From the NCBI GenBank assembly GCA_015501075.1, contig JADNYJ010000236.1:1-54980 (forward strand): a DNA stretch of 54,980 bases, written 5' to 3'. Both the position numbers and the translations under genes were made by a program. Below the pieces are notes generated by a model. The model made no database searches. It worked only from the letters and a program-made list of their open reading frames with translations, and was not told the DNA's origin. Below are positions 20,632 to 33,171 of the stretch, in pieces; the stretch's first letter is position 1, and each line of letters opens with the position of its first letter. This stretch comes from Gymnopilus junonius. Lineage: Eukaryota > Basidiomycota > Agaricomycetes > Agaricales > Galerinaceae.

Positions 20632-21279
20632 TATGATAGTATCTGGCTCCAACACCTGGCCACTCCAAAGTCACCACCAACTCGAGTAAAACACAACCTC
20701 CGCTGCAGCTTCCAGACCCTCAATCTCAGTGTACAGAACCAACTACCATGCTGAGATGAGTACGCGAGCTTCCCCGCCAGGTCTTGACATTACACGGAGC
20801 TGGGCTTGATTCTAAGTTTGGACCTGGTGCAAGGAGGTTAGGCTGGCACTCGGGTCAAGGAGGAACTGGGTTAATGACATAAGTTTTTCTTCTGTCCTAA
20901 TTATGATGGCCAATGGCTAATGGAACTGAACTGTAGGTCTGCGCGGTGTGAATGGAATGGGAACTGAAAGGAGTTCGGTGGAGCAAACTCCGTGCCACTG
21001 CCTTTACTGGCATCCACCTCAATGTTCTGGCTGGAGGCAGAGCTTGTCCCCTCAAGTTACAGTGCCTTAAGTCAACAGCGGCGGTTGATTTGACCTCCAA
21101 CCATCGAACAAGGAACAGGTTAGCCATTGTTCACTTGTGATATCATGTTCATTATCTTACTGGGTCACCTATCAGGTATTCTAATGACATGAGCTCTGAC
21201 CCTATTCGTGTTCTGTATGTTCCGACGCTTACCTTGTTTCTCTGTCCTTCTATTCATCTGACATTCCGCAGGCCAGTCG
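20632..21279. other. No gene recognised
   Basis: No family was recognised. A minus-strand frame (21,127-20,897) contains LRHCNLRGQALPPARTLRW but has no context to support it. Confidence 0.4.
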
Positions 21280-21620
21280 CATTTTTGTTGCTCTTACTTC
21301 CAACTGTGATCCTGGAGGACCGGCACTGGAGTATAATGTTATTGGAGGGGTTTTAGGCTTTTACTTCCTTGCTGAAAGTGACCCGACAGCTGTTGCTCGG
21401 CAATATGCTGAAACTGTTGGGTTCCAGCTAAAGTTCCATATCAGACTTTTGGGTTGCATCAGTGCTGATCTGGATATCAAATAACAACGTGGACTGATAT
21501 CAGTATGTTCTCTCTTTTCCTGTTCTTTTTTGTAACCTGATGGATCACAATGATAGATTACATGGACTGCCGAAGAGTCTTTACCATTGACCCGAACAAC
21601 CAAATTCAAAACCTTTTACT
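21280..21620 (+). pseudogene. GH31 alpha-glucosidase fragment
   Basis: GH31 enzymes hydrolyse alpha-glucosidic bonds. Two pieces are visible. The first reads ALEYNVIGGVLGFYFLAESD, PTAVARQYAETVG, then after a one-base slip PAKVPYQTFGLHQC-stop-SGYQ. Intact enzymes have HQCRxGYQ here, so the TGA at 21,476-21,478 fits a CGA to TGA change. After an intron with a GTATGT donor at about 21,501 it continues TWTDIDYMDCRRVFTIDP, the conserved WTDIDYMD motif of the family. The catalytic nucleophile region lies further along in the family and is absent. Only about a tenth of a normal enzyme is present, with introns, so this is a DNA-level fragment rather than a retrocopy. Confidence 0.75.
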
Positions 21621-21946
21621 GTGCTCAAACTGGGCTTGATATCAACAGGGCATGGATCAATATGAACAAACCTTCAAACGTCAGTCAGACTCCTTAGCCT
21701 TTTGCTATTCTTCTTATTCCAGGTTTCAGTTTTTATTCAGATGAACCTGCCACCACCACGAGCTAATCTTCTCCTGACCAACACGCCAATCTTAGTGAAC
21801 TCCAGGAACTCAGGGTAGCATTGAAAATGATGAGAATGCATTACACGTATCCCACCAGTGTTAATGAGTATGAAGTATGTACCACAAAGTATTGTAAACC
21901 AACTTCCTCCTCCTTCAATGACATCATACAGTGCCCTCGTCAAATC

Positions 21947-23050
21947 TTAGCTGTTATCTTCATCATCACTTGCATTGCTATCGGTGGCGTAAAGGTCAAT
22001 GTCTTCCTCTCTAATGGAATGCTCTTTGCCATGAGGATGTAAAAAGTTTTCATACCGGTGAGTACCAGGTGGCGTGATGTCAAAAAAATTCCACTGGCTT
22101 GGTGTGTACTTGTTTCTCTCTTCACCAGGCTTCTTCAGTTCCAGTAAAACATCTTCCCTGAATGTGAAAGCAGAAGATATAGGGCTAAACTCATCATGAC
22201 CGTGATGAAGGTACACCCTCTCAAGAGACGGGAGCCGGCCTTGAGACCAATCTTCGATGATAGCAATTTCAGGATGAACTAATGCCTCCCATTTTGGGTC
22301 CATGGGGTCCTCGTATAGAGGTAGATAAGTACTCAAAGCTAGGACCTTGAGGTTGGTGCATAGTGATAACATCCCCAGCCATTGCGGCTTGTACCAGGGA
22401 TATAGATGATCTGGTCCTTCCTAAATGTATATTTCTTAACATGAATAGGGATTAGAAATAGTTTATTCATACCTGGGTCATCCTGGGTCTATATTTTATT
22501 CGAAGGACTTCAAGATGGGACAGTCCTTCCACCCAAGTTACTATGTCTTCAAGGAAATCTTCCCGATCTGAGTCACAGTCAAGATTGAGCTGTAGTATAC
22601 CAGACACGGCAAAAGCTTTACAAAACTTGGCTGACAGGGTAGACTCCAAAGGCATGACCAGTTCTAGAAGGCGTAGGGATCCAAAATGGATGCCAAAGGC
22701 ACTGAGCGACATGTGGAACTTGAGAGCTTTCTTCGCGTATTTGGCAATGGCTTCATCATTGGAAAGTTGCCTATGCTCTTGGTGTGGCAACATTTTTCGA
22801 ATATACCTGCTTGAATTTTGTGGCTCGAGGAGAAAGTATTCATAGCAACCCGTGCCTTTCTTGATGTTTTGGATGAATTTGGTTAAAATATCCTGGACGA
22901 GCTCTGGGGGAACTGTAATAGATTAAATTAGCTGATTCCTGAGGCTAAAGAGTTGAAATCCTTACATCCGTCAGGAAATTCATTGATTTCAAAGGGTAAG
23001 ACAAGGGGTGGATCAATACCTAACAGCCGACGTGGAAGCCTGGTCGAACG
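21947..23050 (-). pseudogene. F-box-like / leucine-rich hypothetical protein, 5' end missing
   Basis: Three minus-strand exons are clear: about 23,050-22,966, 22,912-22,473 and 22,420-21,947. They read TRLPRRLLGIDPPLVLPFEI, then across a phase-1 intron FPDGFPPELVQDILTKF (an F-box-like start), KALKFHMSLSAFGIHFGSLR and LNLDCDSDREDFLEDIVTWV, then LSLCTNLKVLALSTYLPLYE and an acidic end. This layout is typical of the large Agaricomycete F-box/LRR-like families that may supply SCF ubiquitin-ligase adaptors. The two downstream exons are open and correctly spliced, but upstream of about 23,050 two stops occur in frame and no start codon is found. It may be truncated, or have a further 5' exon I cannot see. 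It is the only conserved piece on the minus strand in this region. Confidence 0.55.
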
Positions 23051-23169
23051 CCATCATCAGTGGAGTCTAGTACGTGTAACACTATCTCCGTTCTATCTCT
23101 CTCATGTTCGCATTTTCACAGTGGCAACGTCCTCAAGCCATCTCTTGTGAATTCTTCTGGTGAAGGTTG

Positions 23170-24215
23170 AATTCATGCCCAACCTAAGCCAGTGCACTGC
23201 GGGGCTCCGTACCCCCCTCGAATGGTTTGTGAATGGCCAATCCATGGCTGATGCCATCAATACCTTGATCGACAATGCCAATAGGGACGAGGCATTGAAG
23301 CAGTGGTTTGAGGCTCTTGACTAGTATGTTCGCAAGGTACGTTTCCATTTCTCTCTATGTTCATCTTTTGAATTTCCTGTTAACTAGTCTTTTAGGTTCT
23401 TCTCGAGCCTGGATATGTTCTGAGCCTCACTGCCCATGCGAACAAGCTGCAGGATTTTTGGAAGCAGTTCTATGAGGAGAAGTATGGGGATCATTTTGTT
23501 AACAGCATTGGGAATTGGTTCAAGGCTATGGGCGACAATCCTGTAAGTGCTTTTGTGTTCTTACTCTTCTTTTATTTGAGCCTTGACTCATTGTTATTTT
23601 GTTTGTTATCAGCAGTTCGGTGAAGACTGGGCTCATCTTACTAGGGTCTTGCTGTTCAATAGCACAGGCAGGTTCAAGTTCAAGCCCAATTTGTGGAACG
23701 ATATTCGCAAGGTCATCTTGCCCACTTTAATCGACCAAGTATGCACCTTACTACATTATCTACTTCCATCTAACCCTCTTTTTAGGTTGGCTAAATCTCC
23801 ATCCCCTGGCCGAATGACTCGCTTGACCTTGTCACCATGAACTTTACACCAAGGCTGCAACCTCTTCCCCAACTCGAGGCCCACAACTTTATCAAGTTCT
23901 TGCCGCATAATGCTGTCGCTGATGACACCATCATATTGACACTCGAGGAGAGGCAGGCGGGTATGCGTGACATGGCGCTTTATTACACGAAGAGCGCATG
24001 ATCAAGACGCGCGATTCTGGGATCGCATAAGTTGTTCTCAGCAGTGAAGGCTTAACGGTAAGTTACTCCTTTATTCTCTTCTTCAATTTTGGGTACTCAT
24101 ATCTCATTCGTCATACTTTTAGGCCTCCATTGAGCTCGTATCCACTACTAAAGCCAATTTGTCCATGTTCAGAGTCACAGGCCTGGAGTACCAGGATGGG
24201 TTTGTGGACTGATCT
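23170..24215 (+). pseudogene. HAM1-like (DUF5923-type) protein relic
   Basis: The segments NTLIDNANRDEALKQWFEAL, VLLEPGYVLSLTAHANKLQD, HFVNSIGNWFKAMGDNP and FGEDWAHLTRVLLFNSTGRF are collinear with fungal HAM1-like proteins. So are FKPNLWNDIRKVILPTLIDQ, EAHNFIKFLPHNAVADD and ASIELVSTTKANLSMFRVTG, the last near 24,123-24,182. Introns remain (for example the donor at about 23,337 and the acceptor TTTTAG at about 23,397). The frame is broken by a TAG at about 23,323, by stops between exons and by missing segments. HAM1-type proteins are large, lipid-transfer-like fungal proteins of poorly known function. Identification is from family memory, and the piece is a partial dead copy. Confidence 0.6.
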
Positions 24216-25119
24216 GGCAGTAAGTTGTGTATGTTGGTGTATCTCAGCTGGGATGCTTACCGATCCCTTCCAGTGTTGTGTCGCACTGTTTTTCTTTCTT
24301 TCTTTCCAGTTTACCTGTCTCGTTCTTCTACCACAGACGTGGACACAGGAAGAGCAGGAGGATGAGGATGGTTATAGAGAGGCATTGTTTAGCCCCCTGC
24401 CTTTCCAACCAGTTGTGCATTCAACGACTTTCCGAGTTTTTCCCCCTTCTCCGTCGTTATCACAAGTAGGTGACAGGTAGCAAGGAGGGTGATTGAAGGG
24501 AATGCTCGAGGTCGGGATGGGTAGCTGCTCTCATTTGGGGTTCATTCGATTGGGAGGTGTTTTGGACTGTAACCCAAATTATAAGACGAACAGCTTGTGT
24601 CTTCTGGTGCCACTGGTGATGCTATGGGCAATGTCAAAACAGAACAAACGGTGACAACTACGATGATGGCTACTCCCAATGTTATTCAAGCTACAAATGG
24701 TCCGTTTTATTTGCCCCTTATCACATACACTGGCTGACTGACTTTTCCATTTCCATAGCTCCATGCCCCCTGTTCCTCCTCTGCTACCTCATCATCAAAA
24801 CTTTTGTACATAGCCCATGTCAAAGTTGACGAGGTCGATGGACTTGGATTCGAACTCGACGTTGAGTTCATCTGCTTCTACTGTTACACTGGTGAAGATT
24901 CAAAGGACAAGGAGATGGCACAGCTGTCGGTTCTTTTGGTGGATGGAGTGGATTTGATTATGGAAGGAACGGAAGGGTCAAACTCGGATCAACAGCAGAA
25001 CAGCCAACATCACTGTCGTCCTCTTCGGCTGATACTTCAATGACAACTCCGACAATGACTGTGACTTCTCAACCTTCTGCTTCCTCTTCTGCCGCAACTT
25101 CAGCCAACTGTGATTGCTG
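24216..25119. other. Unassigned decayed sequence
   Basis: Stops occur in all frames. Short coding-like patches are visible (for example VDEVDGLGFELDVEFICFYC near 24,828) but I could not match them. It lies between the HAM1-like and ABCC relics and may be further decayed pieces of either. Confidence 0.35.
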
Positions 25120-27740
25120 ATACCGCCCATCTCGCTCGTGGTGCAGAGTCCTGGGTCCAGAATGAAACCATCAGAGATAATATCCTTTTCAGAGCTCCTT
25201 ACAACAAAGAACACTATAAGAAAGGTGAATACTTACACCTGATGACCCTCTTATTGTGTCTAATTTTTTGGTAGTTATTCACCAATGTTCGTTGACATGA
25301 GACCTCGAGCTCTTCGAAGCTGGAGACCAGACAGAAGTTGGCAAAAAAGGTCTGACCCTAAGGTTAGAACTTTGATTAACATCTGGGATTGGTTTATTCA
25401 GCTCGACACTCAGTGGTGGACAAAAGGCCCGCATTACTTTGGCGCGGCGGTATATTCTTCTGCAGAGATCATTTTGCTCGATGACGTGCTGGCTGCTCTT
25501 GATGTTCCATGTAAGACCTTCTTTTCTTCTCATTCGCAAGCATTTTTTAATTGTTGCGTGCAGGTCCAAGTGGATCGTAGATGAATGCTTGAAAGGAGAT
25601 TTAATTCATGGAAGAACAGTGCTGCTCATGGCAAGTTGAATTGTCTATCACCCCAGGAGGAAATCCTGCTAACTCTGACATTTAGACTCACAATGTTGCT
25701 CTTACAAGTCATATCGCAGACCATATCGATTCAGTCAGCCTTGACAGGCTCACCCACAATGTCGGCACTGATACATCTGCTGTTCTTGCAGCCAATCCGC
25801 TCCTCGCTCAGCAAGTCCTTGGTTATTGGGACTCACAGTATGATTCTCATAATCCCAAAGATATCCGAGTCATTTAGTAGGTTCTCTTGTTGTATCCTAA
25901 CAACCATATGCTGATCTTTTCAATGTGTTACAGCTGCCTTTCTCTGTATTCATCCATCCTCCTGGCTTCAGTCACTGTTTATGTGCTCATGCCTGTTTTC
26001 CTCCTTCCTGGCATTTTCATCGTGGTACTTGGTGTATACATTGGCAACATCTATCTCAAGGCCCAAATGTCTGTTAAGCACAATATGAGGTCAGTCATTC
26101 CATATTTATCACTTAGTCTTTCTTATTGTGATGACTTCAGTAATGCACAGTCGCCTGTTCTTGCCCATTTTGGAGTTGGGTTAAGTATGTTGATGTTGTG
26201 AACACATCTTCTTTTGCATTTCTCATGGTTTTATTCCCAGTTTCTATTCATGCCTATGGCGCACAACAATTCTTCAAGACAGAATCCCTCATGCGCATTG
26301 AACATTATAATAAGATATCCAGGACATCTTACAATCTGAATCATTGGATTGCTATCCGAATTGATCTACTGGGGGGCATCTTCACAGCATCATACCTGCT
26401 CATTCACTGAACCTTAACTGTGGCTAACATCGCCTTCTCCTTGAACATGTCTCTCGAGTTCTGTTCGATGATCCAATGGCTTGTCAGATGCTATAATGAA
26501 TTTGAAGTTGAAGTAAATAGGTATGTTTCCATGTCATAGGCATGACTGGTAGCTGATAGTGTTTTAGTTTAAGGAGGATTCAAAAGTATCTTGACATTAA
26601 GCATGAGCCAATGTCGACGGAAACCGGAAAGCCTCCCACAGCATGGCCCAAATGTGGAGATCTTAAAGTCGAAGGTCTCTCTGCATGCTACTGAGAGGTA
26701 TGTTTATGTTGCTGCAGATGACAACAGTTTACTGATATTCTATCTCCTGTGCAGATGGGTCCGAGGATTCTCCATGATCTCTCCTTCCCTGTGAAGGCTG
26801 GTGAATGAATTGGAATTGGTAATGTTGCGATCTTGCTCAGAAGTCTATGTTTACTAATGATTGCCTGCCTTGTTCTAGTTGGACAAACAGGCAGTGGCAA
26901 GGTATTGACTCCATCTTAATGCCTTCTGACATCATATTCATGAGGCCTTCCAGAGTTCTTTGACCCTCTAGCTCTTGCATTGCATTGTTACAGAGGATGT
27001 AGTGCACTAGGATGGTCTGCCTACAAACAAGATGAATCTTGACATGCTCAGGTTGAGCATAACCAATTCCTCAAATGGTGTGTTATCTGGTAATGCTTCT
27101 ATGACCTCATCCTAATGAATCTCTGTAACTCCAGCCTGAGCTTCTCAGTGGTATGTTGCAGTGCTTAATGATCTGAGCAACACGATGATGCCACACTGAA
27201 TAGTGCTTTGCGAGTGGCAGGACTTTTCTCCCTTCAGCTCGACCGATTAAGCCCGTCTCACCCTTGACAGTGAGATTTCAAGTAGTGGCAACAATTGGCC
27301 TATGTCAAATCATCGCAAGAGCTCTCATTCTGGATGGGGCTACATCTGCAATTGGTGCGTTTTTCTAGCTAGAAGAGATGTGCTTCCTTATTAATTTATC
27401 CTAAGACAAATTCCATCATCCAATCCTGGTTGCGCAATGAACCTGGGTCAGATGTGACCATTTTGACCATTGCTCATCGCTTGCGTACGATCATGGACCT
27501 GACAAAATTGTAAGCCTTTTTGAAGATCGACCAGTACACTGAAACTTACTCGTCGTTTATCTTAGATGGTGTTGGATAATGGTTGCATTGTACATATAGA
27601 TCTCGCTCTCATTGATCGATCCCTTTGATAGGTTGACTTCAATCCTCCTCAAACACTTTTACAGAGGATATTTCAAATCTCTGGTGGACGAAAGCAGGGT
27701 GCAAGACAGCCACGGCAGAAAACATCGACTTCTTTGCATC
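25120..27740 (+). pseudogene. ABCC-type (MRP/Ycf1-like) ABC transporter relic
   Basis: ABCC proteins export conjugates and drugs using ATP. Order along the relic: first nucleotide-binding domain with ARGAESWVQNETIRDNILF, DLELFEAGDQTEVGKKGLTL, the signature LSGGQKARITLAR split by an intron, and SSAEIILLDDVLAALDV; a linker with HNVALTSHIADHID; second membrane domain with PVFLLPGIFIVVLGVYIGNI, YLKAQMSVKHNM, SIHAYGAQQFFKTESLMRIE and LNHWIAIRIDLLGG. The second nucleotide-binding domain has ILHDLSFPVKAGE-stop-IGIV, GQTGSGK (Walker A, about 26,880) and SDVTVLTIAHRLRTIMD. Many introns are kept. Frame breaks are frequent. TGA codons at 25,298-25,300 (expected TRDLE) and 26,806-26,808 (expected GERIGIV) sit at Arg positions. 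The first membrane domain is missing. Clearly non-functional. Confidence 0.85.
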
Positions 27741-30233
27741 ACAGTGGTGGGATTACATAGGGTGGACTCCATCATCCTTATTGTCGACGACAGCTGCTGC
27801 TGGTCCAGATCCACCTGCTGCAGATGCAGACGCTGATGAGGCCCAGTGGAAGAGGCATGCTGAACTGCTGAAGACTACCGACGAGGATGAGCAGATGTTG
27901 GTGGCAGAGGTGATGCTTCTGCGACTGGTTCTGGTTTCCACCGTCATAGTGCCTGAGGAGGAGGATCATGATCATGATCGAGAGAGGTTAGCATTCACTA
28001 TCCTGATGATGGAGCCAATGTCGGCACAACAACAACAGACCACAGGGATGATGGGCATGCAGGTTTGACCGGAACAATGGCTGCATCAACTTGGTTGGAC
28101 CCGTGGTCTTGGTATTGTAAGCAATGGTACTTTCCTTGTAGAACATGGTGTCCAATGAGTTCGCTGAGGCATCGCAGAACGTGTTGGACCATAGTGTATG
28201 TTCTCAAATGTTTGTCTTCCTTACGAGTTTCATGGCTGACTCATTCTCTTCAATTATGGCCAGTTCACCATGGGGTCTCATCCTCTCATCAAGCAGGCGC
28301 TGCCTATTGCTTGCCTTGGAAGATGGTTGGATTACTAAAATGGGTAAAATGGGAAGTGCAGAGGATTACATCGCATCGATTGTACAAGTACCTATCAACA
28401 AAAACTACATGTGTAATGGACAGTGGCGCACATGCTGTATGAATATAGGGAGTCGAAACATCTTGGAAATGATTTCTCTACTTTCACACACTCACGTCGC
28501 GATCATGTGATCTACTTTCGACACATTCTGAATGGTGTCTACTGTCCACCTTCACTCTCATCATTTATGACCTATATTCTAAATGCACATGAACAGCAGG
28601 ACTTACAGCTCTTTTTGATTCTATACGGAATCGCAATTCATTTTTTCCTGGCCCCACCTGATGTGATGTCATCACGTCAACAAACAGATTTGGTCTTGCC
28701 AGCCAGCGGCGACTCTGGCATTACGGCTTGTCATATTCGCCCTTGATTCGCCCTCAGTTTCCTTCCATTCCATAGCTCTTCCTCCCTCTTTTTCCCCTTA
28801 GGAATGAGAGAGTAATATATAAAAATATACCTATGATTATATTATATACCATTGGGCATTTTTTGCTGTCGAATTCAGCCTACCATACATGCTTTGAAAT
28901 TGAAACTCTTAGCAGCCGTGACTTCAAATGCAGGGACATTTACTTATGACTATGGACATGATTGAAAGCATCTTGTCATCCACGTAGTGCATCGGGAGAG
29001 TACCCACAGGTTTATATTGAGATTTTATGGTTGCTAGAGGTTTAGTATTCCTATCCAACTTCATTCTTGCAGGTGCAAATGATAATATTTCTTGTCTTTA
29101 GACATCTTATGAACTCTCAGAGGAGATAAAAAGCCAATATTTTATAGCTGACACATTTAAATGCATTCAGTGTGAGGGAGGTGCAACAGGCAGACTATAT
29201 ACGGTTTCGAGCAGGAGCAGGAGGGGATGTTGCCGAAGGTGCGCCGTACATCACCTGACCTTTGTTGTGGTTGACGTCAGGGGTTGAGCAAGAAAAAAAA
29301 AGAACCGCGATTCCATATCGAATTGAAAAGAGCTGTAATTGAGTACCTCAAACTTGATCAAAACCTCCCAAGGAATCTGGTCGACATAAGATCAAAGTTG
29401 GAGGCATCCCTTGGGTGACCTCAGGTGCATAATGCTGCACAGGTATGGCTTAATTTCCAGAAGTCAGGGTGGCATTAATCTTAGGCCATCTGCACAGTAT
29501 CAACAACATACTTCTAGCTACCCAACTCCAGAGAATGATGGGAATTTTGTGGGTTGGTTGAATATCTTACAAACTAGAATTAACTTCGCTCTTTCAAAGG
29601 TTTTTGGCAATTCTCAACCCTCTCCGTTGACCGGATGCAACTGGTTAGCTCCAAAAATGCCAGTTCGAGGTTCTCGAATGCTCGAGTCTCCCATGCTGTC
29701 TATAACTCCCGGTCTTTCACCTCACATGGGCCCACCTTTTTTTCCTATCCACTCCTCGAGGCCTGTATCTTCGACCTCCAATTTAAGCCCTTCCCTTCCC
29801 CAATCTATTCTTGGTCGGTGAGCACGAACCAGGTATCTGACTCCAACTACTTTGCGGAGACATGGTTGTTTTTTCATCTGCAAAGATCAGCCATTTTAAT
29901 ATGGACTTTAAAGGTGAACAAGCTTCCCTTGTTCTCCATTCCAATAGCTCAGGTGACAACTGGGTTAAAAATCATAATAACTGGCAGAATAATATCTATA
30001 TGCACGTAGAAAAACATATGTAGAGCGACAATGGCATTTGGATATTTTAGTAAAATATTCTTACATAATCAGTTAAATATGTGGGAAACCAAGCACATTT
30101 CCATATAAGACCATTTTTTAATTCCCATGGCCTTTCACTTTCGAACCACCTTCTTCGACGATACTTGCTTACTGCTTCCTCTTTGCTGTTCTATAATTCA
30201 TAGCCTCTCACCTCCTTCAAATCTAACTCCACC
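27741..30233. other. Unassigned region, decayed coding patches
   Basis: No family was recognised. Patches open for some distance include 27,781-28,068 (acidic, with PPAADADADEAQWKRHAELL), and a plus-strand stretch at 28,423-28,746 containing YEYRESKHLGNDFSTFTHSR. From about 28,750 to 30,000 only short frames remain. 30,010-30,233 is presumably the promoter of the DUF6532-like gene. Confidence 0.35.
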
Positions 30234-32208
30234 ATGCAAACTCGACGAGCTGCCACTGCTGCTACTTCGGCCTCCAACACTTTGACGTCGGTACCTCATA
30301 AAACCTCCGGACCTGTCAACCAAAAGCAGAAAAACACCGGAGGGAATTCAGTGCAGAAGGCCAAGGCCCTTAGGCAGAAGAAAAAAATAGCTGGCACCTC
30401 CTCTGGTGATGTTGAAATCAATGAGGAGAACCTAGCCATTTACAAGGCTATGCAAGTACAACTTGACCGACAGAAGAAAGCTGCTCAAGCTGCCGAAACT
30501 GAAGGCATGTGATTTCTACGTTTGATCCAACATTTCTGATCAATAGGTGGTTTTTTTTTAGCAATCCGAGGTTGAAATCGAGCCCTTATGGAGCAAGAAG
30601 GTGATGATGATGATGCTGACACTTCTGGCCCTCCCGCCAAGAGGATGAGGACTCAAACCATTACCCTTGATCCTGAGGAACTTGAAATGGCTGGTGGCCT
30701 ATGCCCAATCCATTCGAGTATGACAAATAGAAATGATGCAGACGACGATGAGACTGGAAGCCAGGATGGAGGCGCTGATGATCTCCAAAGCGACCAAGGT
30801 GACGCTGATGTTGATGTAGAATATGATTTTGAGGATGGTGATATGGCCAACACTGGCTTCGAGGATAATGGAGTTTGTCTTTGACTTTTTCTTGAGATGC
30901 TATTCCAACTTATACTATTTTAGATGATGTTTGAAGCTGATGATTCGAGATCTACTACTCCCTTCTCTCGGCGATCTCGTTCATCTACTCCTGCCAGTCA
31001 CAGTGGGGCGACCAAGTCTTCCAATAGCTCAAAGGTGACTGAAGGTGACTTTACTCCAAAAACTCACCATCTCGCCATTTCATCGAAGTCTCATGTTAGG
31101 ATGACCTCAATTTACAACCCGCATGGACCATTTCTTCCTCATAGCCGAGTGGCTCGAATTGATTTTGCTTGGAATACAGTCAAGGAGGCATCGAAGATCA
31201 GCAATGATCCCAGCTTCAAAGATGCTCTTAGTCGTGCATCCAAGGATTACAATATGAAGAAGAAGTTAATTACATTCGTAAGCTCACACATCAATCAATT
31301 AATAGTGGCTAACTTGATCTATTCTAGACAATGTATGGAAGGTCACAGCTACTCAGCAACATCATAAGTAAAGCTCGTGAAAGAGTTCGTGGCTTTTTTG
31401 GTCTCAACGGGATACAAGATAAGGTCAGGGATGATGTGCAATGGCTGTTGACTGAGTCATGATTTATGTATGGGGAAGTAGACATAGTGGTATGAATAAC
31501 ACTTTCTTTTGATAATATACTGACTATTTTAATTTGTAGAAGCGCACCTATAACAAGAAGAAACCATTTGGCAGTGATCTCATTCTTGAGGTTGTCGAGA
31601 GCCAATGGTTTTCCTCGTCTTCAAGGTCCAATGCAGATGTTGAGACCACTACCAAGATCGCTGAAGACAGGGAGGTTCCTCTTTCTATGGTTCTTCTTGC
31701 CATCACTGTCGTATGTTATTTTTTTCTCTTCTTGAATGATCTCAGCAGTCCTGTTTAGATGAGCACTCTTTGAAAGAATGGAGCAATGGTAAACAAATGA
31801 ATAAAACAACTTTCTCGGAGGACACAGCTAAGCAAATGTTTGTATTTCTACTACTTAGGAGCCATCCATTAACATTGGTTATAGCTATGCTCATCATTTG
31901 GGTAACTGGAAGATGCTCATCAAGAATGCCCCTAGCTTCGCCAAATTTTTTATGAATGATCTTTGTGACCGTCTTCTGTATGACTTCTATTTCTATATAG
32001 TACTCTGATCTAATGCTTTTTCTGTAGCTCAAGCCGATCTGATTTCTTTGATGATGCTGATCAAGGAAAGGATTTAGCAAGCCTTGATTTTGCAGCACTC
32101 AATCAGCTAGGTGAAGACTGGGAGGCTAAAGAAGCTGAATTGGCAAAAGCAGGAGATGAAACACCAGCGGAAGAAGCAGCAGCACCTGCAGATGTTACCG
32201 CTGATTGA
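30234..32208 (+). pseudogene. DUF6532-like basidiomycete protein, interrupted by two TGA codons
   Basis: The gene starts MQTRRAATAATSASNTLTSV and continues through a Lys-rich and then a Glu/Asp-rich disordered part. It enters a domain with YGRSQLLSNIISKARERVRG, FFGLNGIQDKVRDDVQWLL, YNKKKPFGSDLILEVVESQW and KIAEDREVPLSMVLLAITV. After an intron it gives DEHSLKEWSNGKQMNKTTFS and ends GDETPAEEAAAPADVTAD at 32,208. This resembles DUF6532, a basidiomycete-specific domain of unknown function often found on mobile elements. Two in-frame TGA codons (30,573-30,575 and 31,460-31,462) lie where CGA would keep the frame. The first intron has a GCATGT donor instead of GTATGT. Apart from these it is nearly complete, so it is a young pseudogene. 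Confidence 0.6.
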
Positions 32209-33171
32209 CAAAAGAAGTGCTACTGAGGAGCTGTTCGCATCTGCATCTTGACTAGTTTTATTCAATGCCAGTTTCTACATGTAGTCCCTCCCTGTCATTG
32301 AAACCACCTGCATCATTTATCTGCTCTCCCAATAATAATACCATGCTTTTTAATGCAACCCAGGTTCCCTGTGAAGACATCTACGATTCTCCCAGATCAT
32401 TTTCTCTATACATTGAAGCCGCTCCTATGATCTTTTCAAAGACTCTGGTGATACTCTGGAGTTGCTCTGAAGTTACTCTACAGATCTTTCTGGATGATCC
32501 AAAAGCATGTTAATAGGGCTCCCAAGGCTCTTTACATACTCTCTGACAATACTTCCAAAGCATGTTGTGGCTATTTTGAAGAAGAGTTGTGACAGCTTAA
32601 GATGGCTTTGGGTTGCTTCTAAATTGCTTTGGGGGTACTTTCAAATCATGCTATTGAAATTCTGAAGATGTATTGAGACATTCTTAAGGTGGCTTGGATC
32701 AAGCTTGGATTGTCTTTAGAGTGCCTCAAGACACTCTGACCATACTTTCAAAGCCTTCTAAAGACAACTTGAGGCACCTTGATATGGCTTTGGAAAGGCC
32801 TCCAGAGCACTTTGAGACACTTCAGGGATACATCAGGCAAGCTTTCAAAATAACCTATCAATACTCTGACTCCATTTGTAACCCACCTAGGGTGCTTTGG
32901 ATAATACTCTGGGATGCTCTGGCTTTACTTGGGACTGCTTTAGCTTGTCTTTCAAGTTATTTTGTTTATGTTATAAATATCTTTGAGGTTTCCCCCAAAC
33001 TATTGTAAAGCAAAGTTCCCAAGTCACCTTGCTTTGAAGATTACCTGGGGATCTTTGGGTCTTTCATGTCTTTATAGTCTTTAAAGACGCCTAGGGACAC
33101 CTAGGTTTCTCTAGGGCCAAACCTCTTTTTTCTGATGTAGGAAATTAACTAAAGCAGATGTTGCAAAGGCC
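32209..33171. repeat. Degenerate short-period tandem array
   Basis: From about 32,430 to 32,960 the sequence is built of loosely repeated phrases such as ACTTTCAAAGC, GGCTTTGG, CTTTGAGACAC and GATACTCTGG at intervals of roughly 17-25 bp. It looks like a decayed minisatellite. No gene was seen; the open frame at 32,694-33,008 is a by-product of the repeats. Confidence 0.5.

Noticed and set aside
1430..27740. A Helitron with identifiable ends
   Set aside because: The mosaic of gene fragments suggested one, but I found no Rep/helicase gene and no convincing 5' TC or 3' hairpin-CTRR pair by eye.
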